Origin: Histomonas meleagridis | Lineage: Eukaryota; Parabasalia; Tritrichomonadida; Dientamoebidae | Assembly: GCA_020186115.1 (NCBI GenBank) | Contig: WSYJ01000151.1 | Coordinates: 124,001-188,000, forward strand | Direction of reading: 5' to 3' | Length of the DNA stretch: 64,000 nucleotides | In this document: positions 52,385 to 62,757 of the stretch, piece after piece | How the letters are laid out: each line of letters starts with the position of its first letter | How positions within the stretch are numbered: position 1 is the stretch's first letter | Program-made: the position numbers and the translations under genes | The notes under the pieces: generated by a model | Database searches by the model: none | What the model was told of the DNA's origin: nothing | What the model saw: the letters and a program-made list of their open reading frames with translations, nothing else

Positions 52385-55300
52385 TTATGCCCCTTTTTCA
52401 TTTAGTAATTTAACTATTTCTGTATGACCATAAGAAGGTGCTTTCATAAGTGCTGTTTCAAATATTTTAAATAATTTCCAAATATTATTTTGAAATATCA
52501 AATTATTAAAATAAATATTAAATAAAACAAATAAATATCTTTAGCATTAATATCAATTCCTTCTTGTTCAAGAAGTAATTTAACAGTTTCTGTATGACCT
52601 TTCCAAGATGCAACAATAAGTGCTGTTCTAAATAATTTAAATAATTTCCAAATATTATTTTGAAATATCAAATTATTAAAATAAATATTAAATAAAACAA
52701 ATAAATATCTTTAGCATTAATATCAATTCCTTCTTGTTCAAGAAGTAATTGAACTATTTCTATATGACCATTAAAAGATGCATCCATAAGTGTTGTCCAA
52801 AATATTTTAAATAATTTCCAAATATTATTTTGAATTACCAAATTATTAAAATAAATATTAAATAAAACAAATAAATATCTTTAGCATTAATATCAATTCC
52901 TTCTTGTTCAAGAAGTAATTGAACTATTTCTATATGACCATTAAAAGATGCTTTCATAAGTGCTGTATTAAATAATTTAAATAATTTCCAAATATTATTT
53001 TGAATTACCAAATTATTAAAATAAATATTAAATAAAACAAATAAATATCTTTAGCATTAATATCAATTCCTTCTTGTTCAAGAAGTAATTTAACTATTTC
53101 TATATGACCATTAAAAGATGCTAATGTAAGTGCTGTTCGGAATAATGAAAATATTTTTTAAATATTATTTTTAAATATAAAATTATTAAAATAAATTTCA
53201 AATAAAATAAATTAATATTTTTAACATTAATATCAATTCCTTCTTGTTCAAGAAGTAATTTAACTATTTCTATATGACCATTAAAAGATGCATCCATAAG
53301 TGTTGTCCAAAATATTTTAAATAATTTCCAAATATTATTTTGAATTACCAAATTATTAAAATAAATATTAAATAAAACAAATAAATATCTTTAGCATTAA
53401 TATCAATTCCTTCTTGTTCAAGAAGTAATTGAACTATTTCTATATGACCATTAAAAGATGCTTTCATAAGTGCTGTATTAAATATTTTAAATAATTTCCA
53501 AATATTATTTTGAATTACCAAATTATTAAAATAAATATTAAATAAAACAAATAAATATCTTTAGCATTAATATCAATTCCTTCTTGTTCAAGAAGTAATT
53601 TAACGATTTCTGTACGACCATTTTCAGATGCTTTCATAAGTGATGTTTCAAATATTTTAAATAATTTCCAAATATTATATTGAAATATAAAATTATTAAA
53701 ATAAATATTAAATAAAACAAATAAATATTTTTAGCATTAATATCAATTCCTTCTTGTTCAAGAAGTAATTTAACGATTTCTGTACGACCATTTTCAGATG
53801 CTAATGTAAGTGCTGTTCGGAATAATGAAAATATTTTTTAAATATTATTTTTAAATATAAAATTATTAAAATAAATTTTAAATAAAACAAATAAATATCT
53901 TTAGCATTAATATCAATTCCTTCTTGTTCAAGAAGTAATTTAACGATTTCTATATGACCATTAAAAGATGCTTTCATAAGTGCTGTATTAAATAATTTAA
54001 AGAATTTCCAAATATTATTTTGAAATATAAAATTATTAAAATAAATATCAAATAAAACAAATAAATATCTTTAGCATTAATATCAATTCCTTTTTGTTCA
54101 AGAAGTAATTTAACCATTTCTATATGATTATTAAAAGATGCATACATAAGTGCTGTCCGAAAAAATTTAAATAATTTCCAAATATTATTTTGAAATTTTA
54201 AATTATTAAAATAAATACTTTTAGCATTAATATCAATTCCATTTTGTTCGAGAAGAAATTTAATCATTTCAACATTACCTGATTCCATACCAAAAATTGA
54301 AATATTTTTTTGAATTTTTGTATTTTTTGAGAAAATGTTTAAGAAGATATAAGTTTCCAATCTTTGCTGTTTCATTAATAATATTATCATTAATTATCAT
54401 TCCTTTTTCTTCTAAAAATGAAAGAATTTCATAATTTCCACCGTTAATACAATAAACGATCAAATCATTGTCTGATTTTTCTTCCAATTTATTTTCATAA
54501 ATATATTTAAAGACATCATTTCGATGAAATATAATTGCAGTTTCATATGTATTTTCAAATTTAGAATGATTTTGTTCACATAAATGAATGATCTCTAAGT
54601 TTCCACCTGCAATTGCATATTTACATGTATTTTCTATATTAGCACCATTCACAAGTAAATGTTTAAAACATTTAACTGATGAAAAAAATGCTGCATAATC
54701 AATTAATGTAACATTAAATTGATTAATAAAATCACATCTTGCATAAAGTGATGGCTCAATTATTTGATTAAAATCAAAATTTGTTTGTGATGAAATTTCT
54801 TGAAGTTTTTCGATTTCATCATTTCGAATTATTTTTGCTATTTCATTCGGATTAAAACCTTCTTTAATATATTGTTTATGAAGTTCCCAATCATTCTTTG
54901 AAAGTTTGATATAATTATCATTATAATATTTATAAAATTTATCATGAAATTTTTTTTTTTTTTTGTTTTCTTTTTTTCCTCTGTAATGTGAAAAATATTT
55001 TGATTTAATGCTTTTAATAATATCTTTATGGATTAAATTGTATTCAATCATTTTATCAATTAGATAATATGCTTCTTGTGATTTAATTTCAGAAATATAT
55101 TTACAAAAAAATTCAATGATTTTTGGAATGTTTTTATATATTTCTTCTTCGTTTTGAATTAATTGTAAATAATTAACATAAATCGAAATTTCTTTATGTT
55201 GTGAATAAAATGCAAAGTAAACTAAATTACTTATAATATAATTAAATGAATATGGAAAAGTTAAATCAAAGAATTTCATTGTTTGTTGAGTTGAAAAAAC

Positions 55301-55429
55301 AAGATTCTCTTCTGTTAAATTAAATATTAATTGTTTGAGAGAAATAAGTTCTTCTAGACTAATGGTGTGGCTTTCAATATTAATATTATCTCTTTTTATA
55401 TTATTTGTAGTTGAAGAATTATTATTCAT
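52385..55429 (-). CDS. DUF3447/ankyrin-repeat protein, locus A (spacer-interrupted array)
   Basis: The start MNNNSSTTNNIKR (55429) lies 6 bp after an AAAAAGTGTCATTTAG motif. About 375 residues of DUF3447-type helices and early ankyrins (NVTLIDYAAFFSSVKCFKHL) run in one frame to an A6 run near 54330, where the frame shifts by one. Then come ankyrin blocks TAL..AS..GH.E.VKLLLEQ.GIDINAK. Ten of these are spaced exactly 170 bp apart (GIDIN-adjacent motif at 54091, 53921 and on to 52561). The final block is short and ends in KLLNEKGA and TAA at 52385-52387, a natural terminus. Between blocks, 83 nt from Lys to the next Thr cannot be read in frame. If joined, a protein with about 15 ankyrins results. 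It could instead be a decayed, homogenised array. Confidence 0.6.
52388..54290 (-). repeat. 170-bp tandem array, one ankyrin block plus one spacer per unit
   Basis: Each unit is 87 nt of ankyrin coding sequence (Thr-Ala-Leu to Asn-Ala-Lys, 29 codons) plus 83 nt of AT-rich spacer. Ten successive motif starts at 52561, 52731, 52901 and so on to 54091 show exact 170-bp steps. The next unit up is 150 bp because of a 20-nt spacer deletion. Units are near-identical in this locus, unlike locus B. Confidence 0.93.
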
Positions 55430-55435
55430 TTTTTA

Positions 55436-55451
55436 CTAAATGACACTTTTT
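55436..55451 (-). promoter_or_regulatory. Extended initiator-like motif before ankyrin locus A
   Basis: AAAAAGTGTCATTTAG on the minus strand, 6 bp before the ATG. The TCATTT part matches the trichomonad initiator consensus, and it is the best example in the window. Confidence 0.55.
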
Positions 55452-56327
55452 CATCTACAATTTTTTTTTTTTTTAAATTTAAATCTCAAGAAACAATAAA
55501 GTTTCAATATTAAAAATTGAGATATAATAACATTAATTTTACCCTATTTTTTTTTATTATTTATTTGAATTCATTTAAGTTTCCAATTATTGGATAATTG
55601 TTCGAAGGAGAAATTCACTTTTAGTGCAAAAAACAATCGCAACACTTTTCAAAAACTTTGATATTTCGTGAGTATTTCTAATATTCTCATTTTAGTGTCT
55701 ACAAAATGGTGTAAATGATCAAACAAAAGTGTACTTAAAATTAAAAATTTAGATTTAAAGCATTTATAATGAGAAAGATTTAGTTAAAAGCTGATGGTTG
55801 GCTTGTTCAAGTTTTCTTAATTGACTGCATTCCGTACATGTACTTTATTGGTGTCTTCATCATAAGTTGTACCGCATCTCTATTTTCCAACGTTAACATT
55901 TACAGATTAAAAATCAAGGTATTCCAAGAAAAAGAACTTTGAAGTATGTATTCTGAGTTAGAAAGGAAATTATCCAATTTATTTAAAGATTGTTGTTTTT
56001 GATGCAATTAGAAATTCACCGAATTTATTCGTCCGTATATTAAGGAACACTTAGTAGAGTTTGTTTTAAGATTACATTATATTACAATAGTTCTGTTTTA
56101 TGAATTTCAATGATTCAAACACAGAATGTCATATTTGCGCTCATTAATGAGAATGATGTTTCTGTTATCGATTATATGCAGAATTTTTTTAGGGTTAATG
56201 AAATGTTAAAAAATTTTTATTGTTGTGTTCATATAATATCTTAAATGTATAAATATAAATGTTTCATTTTTACTTTTATTTAATATACTTATAGTGAATT
56301 TAAAAATGTTTGTTCATTTGTGTGTTA
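55452..56327. other. Intergenic, no convincing gene
   Basis: AT-rich. A 44-codon frame at 56110-56244 (MIQTQNVIFALINENDVSVI and on) has normal amino acid composition but no recognised homolog; it might be a relic of a helical-repeat gene. TTGACTGCATTCCGTACATG near 55820 is slightly richer in GC. Nothing else was recognised. Confidence 0.35.
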
Positions 56328-57773
56328 TTATGTTTTATCATTAATTATTTCGTATTCTTTAGTTTCAAGATGTTGTAAATATGTTTCGTATTCTTCTTCA
56401 TATTGACTTCGGCGAATGTTTTGAAGTTTTCCTATTAATTGTTGACATTTCGTTGAAATCGTTTCGATTCCTTCTTCAATTTCATAAAGTTTCATTTGAT
56501 ATGTTACAACGTTTTCAATCCCATATAAAATTTCTTCTTGTCGATGCGGTCCTTCAATGCAACTTAATTTTCGCTTTTCTTCTTCTTGAAGAATTTCGTT
56601 CAGAATATCTTTCTTCATTTCATAATTATTTTCTTCTTGTTTTAATAGACATCGTTCAATATCTAATTTCAGAATTCGCATTTGAAGTTCTTTTCGTTCG
56701 TTTTCTTCTTCAGAATCATGTTGGAAATTGGTTTTCGATTCTTTCAGATGTTGTCGATGTTGTCCTTGAAGTTCTTTATGATATGAATATGCTAAATTTA
56801 TCTGATCATAATATTCTTTCGCTTTCATATTGATTTGTTGTCGTTTATTGTTTACTTCGAGTTCTTTTAAATATCCTCGAATTCGTTTGATTTCCGTTCC
56901 TATTAATCTTTTACAATATCTTTCAATTTCGTTTTGATGTGCTTTCTTTTGTTCTCGTTTTATTTTCGTTTCTTTTTCGTCGTTTTCTGCTCGTCGCTTT
57001 CGAATGTCTTCTTTTTCTTGTCGCATTATTCTTCGCATTTCTTTAAGTTTTTGAATTTCGTGATTAATTATTATTTGATATTCTTCATTTCGTTTATTAA
57101 TCTCTTCTAGACATTTCTTTTCGTGATTTTCGAGTGTTTGAAGTGTTTGAATATCATGAAAATATTTTTCTTTTTCTTTTTCATATCGTTTTCGTTGAGT
57201 TTCATATAAAAATTTCATTTCTTTATATTTGTTTGCATAATGATTTAATTCATATTCTTGATTTGTTATTTCATTTGACATTCGTGAATATTTTTGAATT
57301 AGTTGTTGAATATTAGTAAAATTTATGAAATTTTCATTTGTTTGAGATATTGATAATGTTTCGTTTCCTTTTCCGATTTCATTGTGTTGCTTTTGGATAT
57401 TAATAAGTTCTTTTTCTTGTTCTTGATAATATTTATATTTTTCTTGTGTTTCTTCTCGTTGATTTAATAATTCTTTTCGATGTTCTTCAAGTGTTTCAAT
57501 TTTTTCTCGAATTTTAGTTCGTTCAGTTTTGATTAATTTTTGAAATTCTTTTTTAATATTAATAATTTCGTCTGCATATATTTGAAGTTCTTTTTCGCGT
57601 TGAATTATATGAATAATTTTGTTTTGATAATTTTGAATTTCTTTTTCAACATTAAATTCTTCTTCTATTAAATATTCTGATTTTTCTTTTATTTCTTGAC
57701 TAACTAAATGTAATGTTGAAACAAATTCTTCAAGAAATAATTTTGGATCTTCTTTTTCATCATTTTTATCCAT
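56328..57773 (-). CDS. Long coiled-coil protein
   Basis: The 481-residue product starts MDKNDEKEDPKLF. Almost the whole length is Glu/Lys/Gln-rich heptad sequence (for example REKIETLEEHRKELLNQREE, MRRIMRQEKEDIRKRRAEN), so a rod-like homodimer is expected. The content resembles structural proteins of the trichomonad cytoskeleton (costa, pelta-axostyle) or ciliary rod proteins, but no family could be named. No signal or membrane span. Upstream, AACGGTCACCAGCATAAAATG reaches into the start and carries a Myb-like AACGGT. Confidence 0.75.
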   Translation of the reverse strand: MDKNDEKEDPKLFLEEFVSTLHLVSQEIKEKSEYLIEEEFNVEKEIQNYQNKIIHIIQREKELQIYADEIINIKKEFQKLIKTERTKIREKIETLEEHRKELLNQREETQEKYKYYQEQEKELINIQKQHNEIGKGNETLSISQTNENFINFTNIQQLIQKYSRMSNEITNQEYELNHYANKYKEMKFLYETQRKRYEKEKEKYFHDIQTLQTLENHEKKCLEEINKRNEEYQIIINHEIQKLKEMRRIMRQEKEDIRKRRAENDEKETKIKREQKKAHQNEIERYCKRLIGTEIKRIRGYLKELEVNNKRQQINMKAKEYYDQINLAYSYHKELQGQHRQHLKESKTNFQHDSEEENERKELQMRILKLDIERCLLKQEENNYEMKKDILNEILQEEEKRKLSCIEGPHRQEEILYGIENVVTYQMKLYEIEEGIETISTKCQQLIGKLQNIRRSQYEEEYETYLQHLETKEYEIINDKT

Positions 57774-57927
57774 TTTATGCTGGTGACCGTTAATATTTGA
57801 TTTTATTCAGTATAAATTTTCTGTAATAAAAAAAGAATTATTCATCATGAGAAAGATGTGTAGTTCACGCAAGTAATATAACAAAATTATTTGAAAAAAA
57901 TATCTTTACATGTTTTTATGTATGACA

Positions 57928-59004
57928 TTAATCTGTTATATCTGACGAATCTTGGTCTTCTCCACCTTCTTCGTCATGTAGTAGTCCATATTTTGCTGTA
58001 TCATCGCCTCCAATTTTACAGAAAACTAATGTAATTAATGCGATGAAAAGTGCAGCAAAACAGAAAAAGAAGACAACAATAGTGACAATTGCGTACGCTT
58101 TTTTCTCGGAAGAGAGTGAAGCCGTCGCACTATTGATTGGACATGACTGATTGAAATTTACATCATTTAATGAGTATTTTGATGTCGAATCAATATCAAT
58201 TGCGTTCGACTCCAAACCAGAGAAGCAACAAGAGTACAACATAGCAAATGTATATGTTCGAAGTGTAATTTTGGAAAAGCTCATGAAATCGCACGTCGAT
58301 AAAAGAAGCTCCATGGACCCTGCAGATGAGATAACTGTGGTGTTCTCAACTGTTTGGTTGAACAATGTGTCATTAATCGAAACAATTGAATTTGAAACAG
58401 AAATACAAATTGGAGTATGAGTGTTATTAATCATAAATGTGACGTCGCTAAAGCTAAATCGGCCTTGGTCGAATGAAAAAATTGATCCTTCAGTTTCTCC
58501 GCAGTTAATAAATGTGGAAGACTTGATATATGAATTATTGAATGGATTAGAAAATATGCCAAAAGAAGGCCCACAGCTTATGGCTGTGCAATTATCCATA
58601 TAGAAAGAAATCGAATTGCCATGAATCACAGATAATCCGGCATTGGATGCATAGCAATTCTCAAAGATTGAACCAGTAATAGTAACTTCTGTATTATCAA
58701 AGTCATAATAATAAGTGTTTTCATATTCATTTAAAATGTTGTAGTAAGAAGCAATATAACAAGATTGTGAAAGTGTTGTAGCAGAAGATTCTATTGGTAA
58801 CGCTACACAATTTTCGGCGTTCGCTACAAAAATATTCTTCATTAGCAATTTGCTTCCCTTAATTTTTGTGAATAATATTGGAGAAACGAAATTAGTGAAT
58901 CGTGAGTTACCAATAATTGTATTGGATCGTATTGAAGATGCCACAATTGGAGAACGACCAAAACTATTTTTAAGGGAAAGTAAGGTGATGGTGAGATTGA
59001 GCAT
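57928..59004 (-). CDS. Pmp-like beta-helix single-pass surface protein
   Basis: The 358-residue product starts MLNLTITLLSLKNSFG. The ectodomain (about 15-295) is a run of short strands with Asn/Ser/Cys turns: NTIIGNSRFTNFVSPILFT, VTITGSIFENCYASNAGL, SYIKSSTFINCGETEGSIFS, VSINDTLFNQTVENTTV. This is the pattern of right-handed parallel beta-helices in trichomonad Pmp-like proteins. A membrane helix (IVTIVVFFFCFAALFIALIT) and a cytoplasmic acidic tail ending SSDITD follow. A signal peptide is not obvious, so the true start may lie further upstream or the gene may be 5'-truncated. Role probably adhesion or surface coat; this is family-level inference. Confidence 0.6.
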   Translation of the reverse strand: MLNLTITLLSLKNSFGRSPIVASSIRSNTIIGNSRFTNFVSPILFTKIKGSKLLMKNIFVANAENCVALPIESSATTLSQSCYIASYYNILNEYENTYYYDFDNTEVTITGSIFENCYASNAGLSVIHGNSISFYMDNCTAISCGPSFGIFSNPFNNSYIKSSTFINCGETEGSIFSFDQGRFSFSDVTFMINNTHTPICISVSNSIVSINDTLFNQTVENTTVISSAGSMELLLSTCDFMSFSKITLRTYTFAMLYSCCFSGLESNAIDIDSTSKYSLNDVNFNQSCPINSATASLSSEKKAYAIVTIVVFFFCFAALFIALITLVFCKIGGDDTAKYGLLHDEEGGEDQDSSDITD

Positions 59005-59352
59005 TGTTCAATACTTTTTTAGCGGATTTTGTGTGCGGTAAAAACCGATCGCGATTCAAATTTGAAAAGTACTTTGGCATCAACTTTTTTTCTCAAATTT
59101 TGGTGGGTTAAACAATTTCAAAGAAATGACAACAGATCCGCGCTCAAAGCTTTAGAACCTAATAAAAATATACTATTTATTATTTTAACATAATTTTTAA
59201 ACAAAGCTAATATGTGAGCCTTAAAAAAATTCAAATTTAAATAATTTTCTAATATTTGATATTGATTGAATTTTTTATTCTTCGAAAATAAAATTATAAA
59301 ATAGTTTTCTTTTATTTGAACCATATGTTTTCATTGTTTATTGTTCTCTATG
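59005..59352. other. Intergenic, no gene seen
   Basis: AAAACCGATCGCGATTC lies about 35 bp before the Pmp-like start. The rest is AT-rich with no coding character. Confidence 0.4.
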
Positions 59353-62044
59353 TTAACTAATTTGAATTCCTTTTTGTTCAAACAATTTTATTATTTCTGT
59401 ATGACCTTTTTCACATGCATAACCGAATGCTGTTTTAGATAATATAAATAATTTCCAAATATTATTTTAATATCCAAAATAATTGGAAAAAATATTATAT
59501 ATAATAAAAAAATATCTTCAGCATTAACATCAATTTCTTTTTGTTCTAGAAGTAATTTAACTATTTCTGTACGTCCTTTTATTGAAGCTAAAATAAGTGC
59601 TGTTTGAGATATTAATAATAATTACCAAACAGATTTTTGATACATTAAATTCTTGAAAGTAAAATATAATAAAACAAAATAACAGATTTAGAATTGATAA
59701 TAATTCCTTCTTGTTCAAGTAGTAATTTGACTATATCAGTATTACCTTTTTTAGAAGCCCACATAAATATTGTTTCAAATATTTAGATGAATTTCCAAAC
59801 ATTATTTTTATGCATGAAATCAATAAAACAAGCTTTAAATAAAATAAATAAAAATTACGAGAATTAATATCAACTCTTTTTTGCTCAAGAAACAATTGAA
59901 CTATTTTTGTATAACCTTTTTTCACAGCGATATTAAATGCAGTTTCAAATTATTTTTAAAAAATCCAAATATTACTTTGAAATAGAAATTTTTCTTTATA
60001 AAAATTAAATAAAGAATAAAAATATTTTTAGCATTAATAGATATTTCTTTTCTAGCAAGAAGTGATTTGACTATTTCTATGTTACCACTTTTAGTTGCCA
60101 TCATTAACGCTGTTTCAAATTATATGAATAACTTTGAAATACTATTTTGAAATATTAAAATATTTCATACAACTAATAAATCAAATATACATTAGAGCTA
60201 TTTACATTAATTCCATTTTGTTCAAGAAGTAATTTAACTATTTCAGAATAACCATTTTTACATGCACAAATAAGTGGTGTATAAAATAATTTAAACAATT
60301 TCCAAATATTATTTTGAAATTTGAAATTAATAATATAATTTACAAATAAAGCAAATAAAAACAAATAGTATTAAAATCAATTCCTATTTGTTCAAGAAGT
60401 ATTTTGACGATTTCTTTGTATCCTTTTTCTGATGCATATAGAAGTGCTGTCTTAAATATTTTTAATAATTTCCAAATATTATTTTGAAATCCAAAATTAT
60501 TTTCATAAATTTGATACAAAACAAATGAATATTTTTTGCATTAATATCGATTTCTTTTTGTGCAAGAAGCAATTTGACTGTTTCTATATAGCCATTGTTA
60601 GATGCATATATAAGTGCTGTTTCAAAGAATTTAAATAATTTTTAAATGTTATTTTGAAATTAAAAATTATTACAATAAACATGAAATTAAACAAAATAAA
60701 GATTTTTCGCATTAATATCAATTCCTTTTTGTTCAAGAAGTAATTTAACTATGTCTGTATAACCACTTCTAGATGCAAAAATAAGTGCTGTATCAAATAA
60801 TTTAAATAATTTCCAAATATTACTTTGAAATATAAAATTATTAGAATGATTTACATTCAAAACAAACAAATATCTTTAGCATTAATATAAATTCCTTTCT
60901 GCTCAAGAATATATTCAACAAGTTCAACATTTCTTGATTCCACAGAGGTAAACAAAGCACCTTTTGGAATTGGATTATTTTGTATAAAATATTTGGTGAT
61001 ATATAGGTTTCCAAGTTTTTCTGATTCGGTTATAATAAAATCATCAATTTTCATTCCTAATTCTTCTAAATATGAAAAAATTTTATAATTCCCATTTTTT
61101 ATACAAATGTATCCTAAATTAATAGCATAAGTATTTAATTTTTCGAGTTTATTTTCATAAATATATTTAAAGACATCATTTCGATGAAATATAATTGCAG
61201 TTTCATATGTATTTTCAAATTTAGAATGATTTTGTTCACATAAATGAATGATCTCTAAGTTTCCACCTGCAATTGCATATTTACATGTATTTTCTATATT
61301 AGCACCATTCACAAGTAAATGTTTAAAACATTTAACTGATGAAAAAAATGCTGCATAATCAATTAATGTTACATTAAATTGATTAATAAAATCACATCTT
61401 TCATAAAGTGATGGCTCAATTATTTGATTAAAATCAAAATTTGTTTGTGATGAAATTTCTTGAAGTTTTTCGATTTCATCATTTCGAATTATTTTTGCTA
61501 TTTCATTCGGATTAAAACCTTCTCTAATTAACACCCATTCAATATTATCATGTCTTTCAAAGGTTTGATATGCATCATCAATTAAATTACCAACTTGAAT
61601 ATTTTCAAAGACATCATTTAAAGTAACACCACTAAATTCATCATGAAATTTTCTAGTTCTTACAAACAAACTTACATGAATATCATGTCTTATTTCTTTT
61701 GTTATGTTTATATTTTTTTCAATCAAATTTGCAAGAATATAATATGATTCATTTTTGTTTTTTTGAAGAAGAAATTGGATAAAAGCATCAAATATTTTTG
61801 TTTTATTATTGTTGGCTTTATCAATTTCATTAATAAAATCCAAATATATATCAAAGTCAGTAATTCTGATAATTAATGCAGAATATATCATTTGGGTAAT
61901 AACAATGTTAAAAGAGTTTTTAAAATTATCATCAAAGATATCAATTAATGAAAGAGTTGATTGAGAAATATTTTTCTTTTCTAAACTAAATATAATTTTT
62001 TGTGCATGCTGAAGTATATTCAATTCATTTGGCTTTTGATTCAT
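59353..62044 (-). CDS. DUF3447/ankyrin-repeat protein, locus B (diverged spacer-interrupted array)
   Basis: The start MNQKPNELNILQHAQ (62044) lies about 20 bp after AAAAAGTGGCATTAG. Nearly 400 residues of DUF3447-type helices and early ankyrins are in one frame, ending KDICLF and a stop at 60857 inside the first spacer. Nine ankyrin blocks follow (DTALIFASRSGYTDIVKLLL, ETALIYASNNGYIETVKLLL, YTPLICACKNGYSEIVKLLL, ETAFNIAVKKGYTKIVQLFL and others). The last ends in KGIQIS with TAA at 59353-59355. The blocks differ greatly from each other yet none has an internal stop. Lys-to-Thr spacers measure 83 nt in seven, and 84 and 80 nt in two. The middle part of the N-terminal region (about 61140-61510) is nearly identical to locus A, pointing to gene conversion. 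Confidence 0.6.
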
Positions 62045-62757
62045 GAATCTATTGCAAAACAACTAATGCCACTTTTTGTATTCTGAAGACAAAACGTATT
62101 CTAATAACCACATTCTGATTATGAAATTATTTAAAAATTAAAACATGTGGAGTACAATAAAAATATTTTCCCATCTTTTTTACATTTTTTAGTAATCAAT
62201 CTTTATATGACAATATTTAGATTTAAAAAAAAATTAGATTATAGTTGAAAAATTAAAATAAAACGACAAATGAATTGGAAAATTTCATCATGTTGTTGGA
62301 AGCCTTATAACATATGAACAAGATTCTAATTTAAGAAAAAGATTATCACATTAAAATATACAAATATGATTCTAATTTTCCTTTAAAGGATTTTTAATGT
62401 ATATTCAAAATCTATATCCAAACAGTATTACTTTTTAAATTATTTTTTATTGTAAACGTTAAAATGGAATTTTAGATATGAATTTAAATGCAATCACCAC
62501 AAAGCGCATACGATATTACTTTTAGCATTGAGTGAAAACAGATCAATTTAAAAAAATATACGTTAAAAAAAGTCGGACACGTTTCCTGAAGACAAATTCA
62601 GATTGAATTGGTAATAATTTAAGTTTTTGAATTCTTCTTTAGACACATAGAGCATGAAATATAGATTTTTCTTATCTTTTAATGTTTTTGGATCAATTAA
62701 TATCTTACACAATTGTACGTTAAACCAATTGACATGTGAAGTAAAAAACTATAACAA
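62045..62757. other. Intergenic, no gene seen
   Basis: Strongly AT-rich region between divergent ankyrin locus B and the PROPPIN gene. It includes the initiator-like motif of locus B (62063-62077). No other feature was recognised. Confidence 0.4.
62063..62077 (-). promoter_or_regulatory. Extended initiator-like motif before ankyrin locus B
   Basis: AAAAAGTGGCATTAG on the minus strand, about 19 bp before the ATG. Confidence 0.45.

Noticed and set aside
52388-54290. CRISPR-like or satellite interpretation of the 170-bp array
   Set aside because: There are no short repeats with unique spacers. Each unit encodes a recognisable ankyrin repeat in a eukaryotic gene context.
52385-62044. Ankyrin spacers as ordinary GT-AG introns
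   Set aside because: No GT or AG is conserved at the expected ends, and the trichomonad ACTAACACACAG acceptor is absent. Only the removal idea is kept, not the canonical mechanism.
52385-62044. Programmed frameshifting at each spacer
   Set aside because: The downstream frame is open in locus A, but several locus B spacers have stops close to the next block in that frame, so one slip would not be enough.
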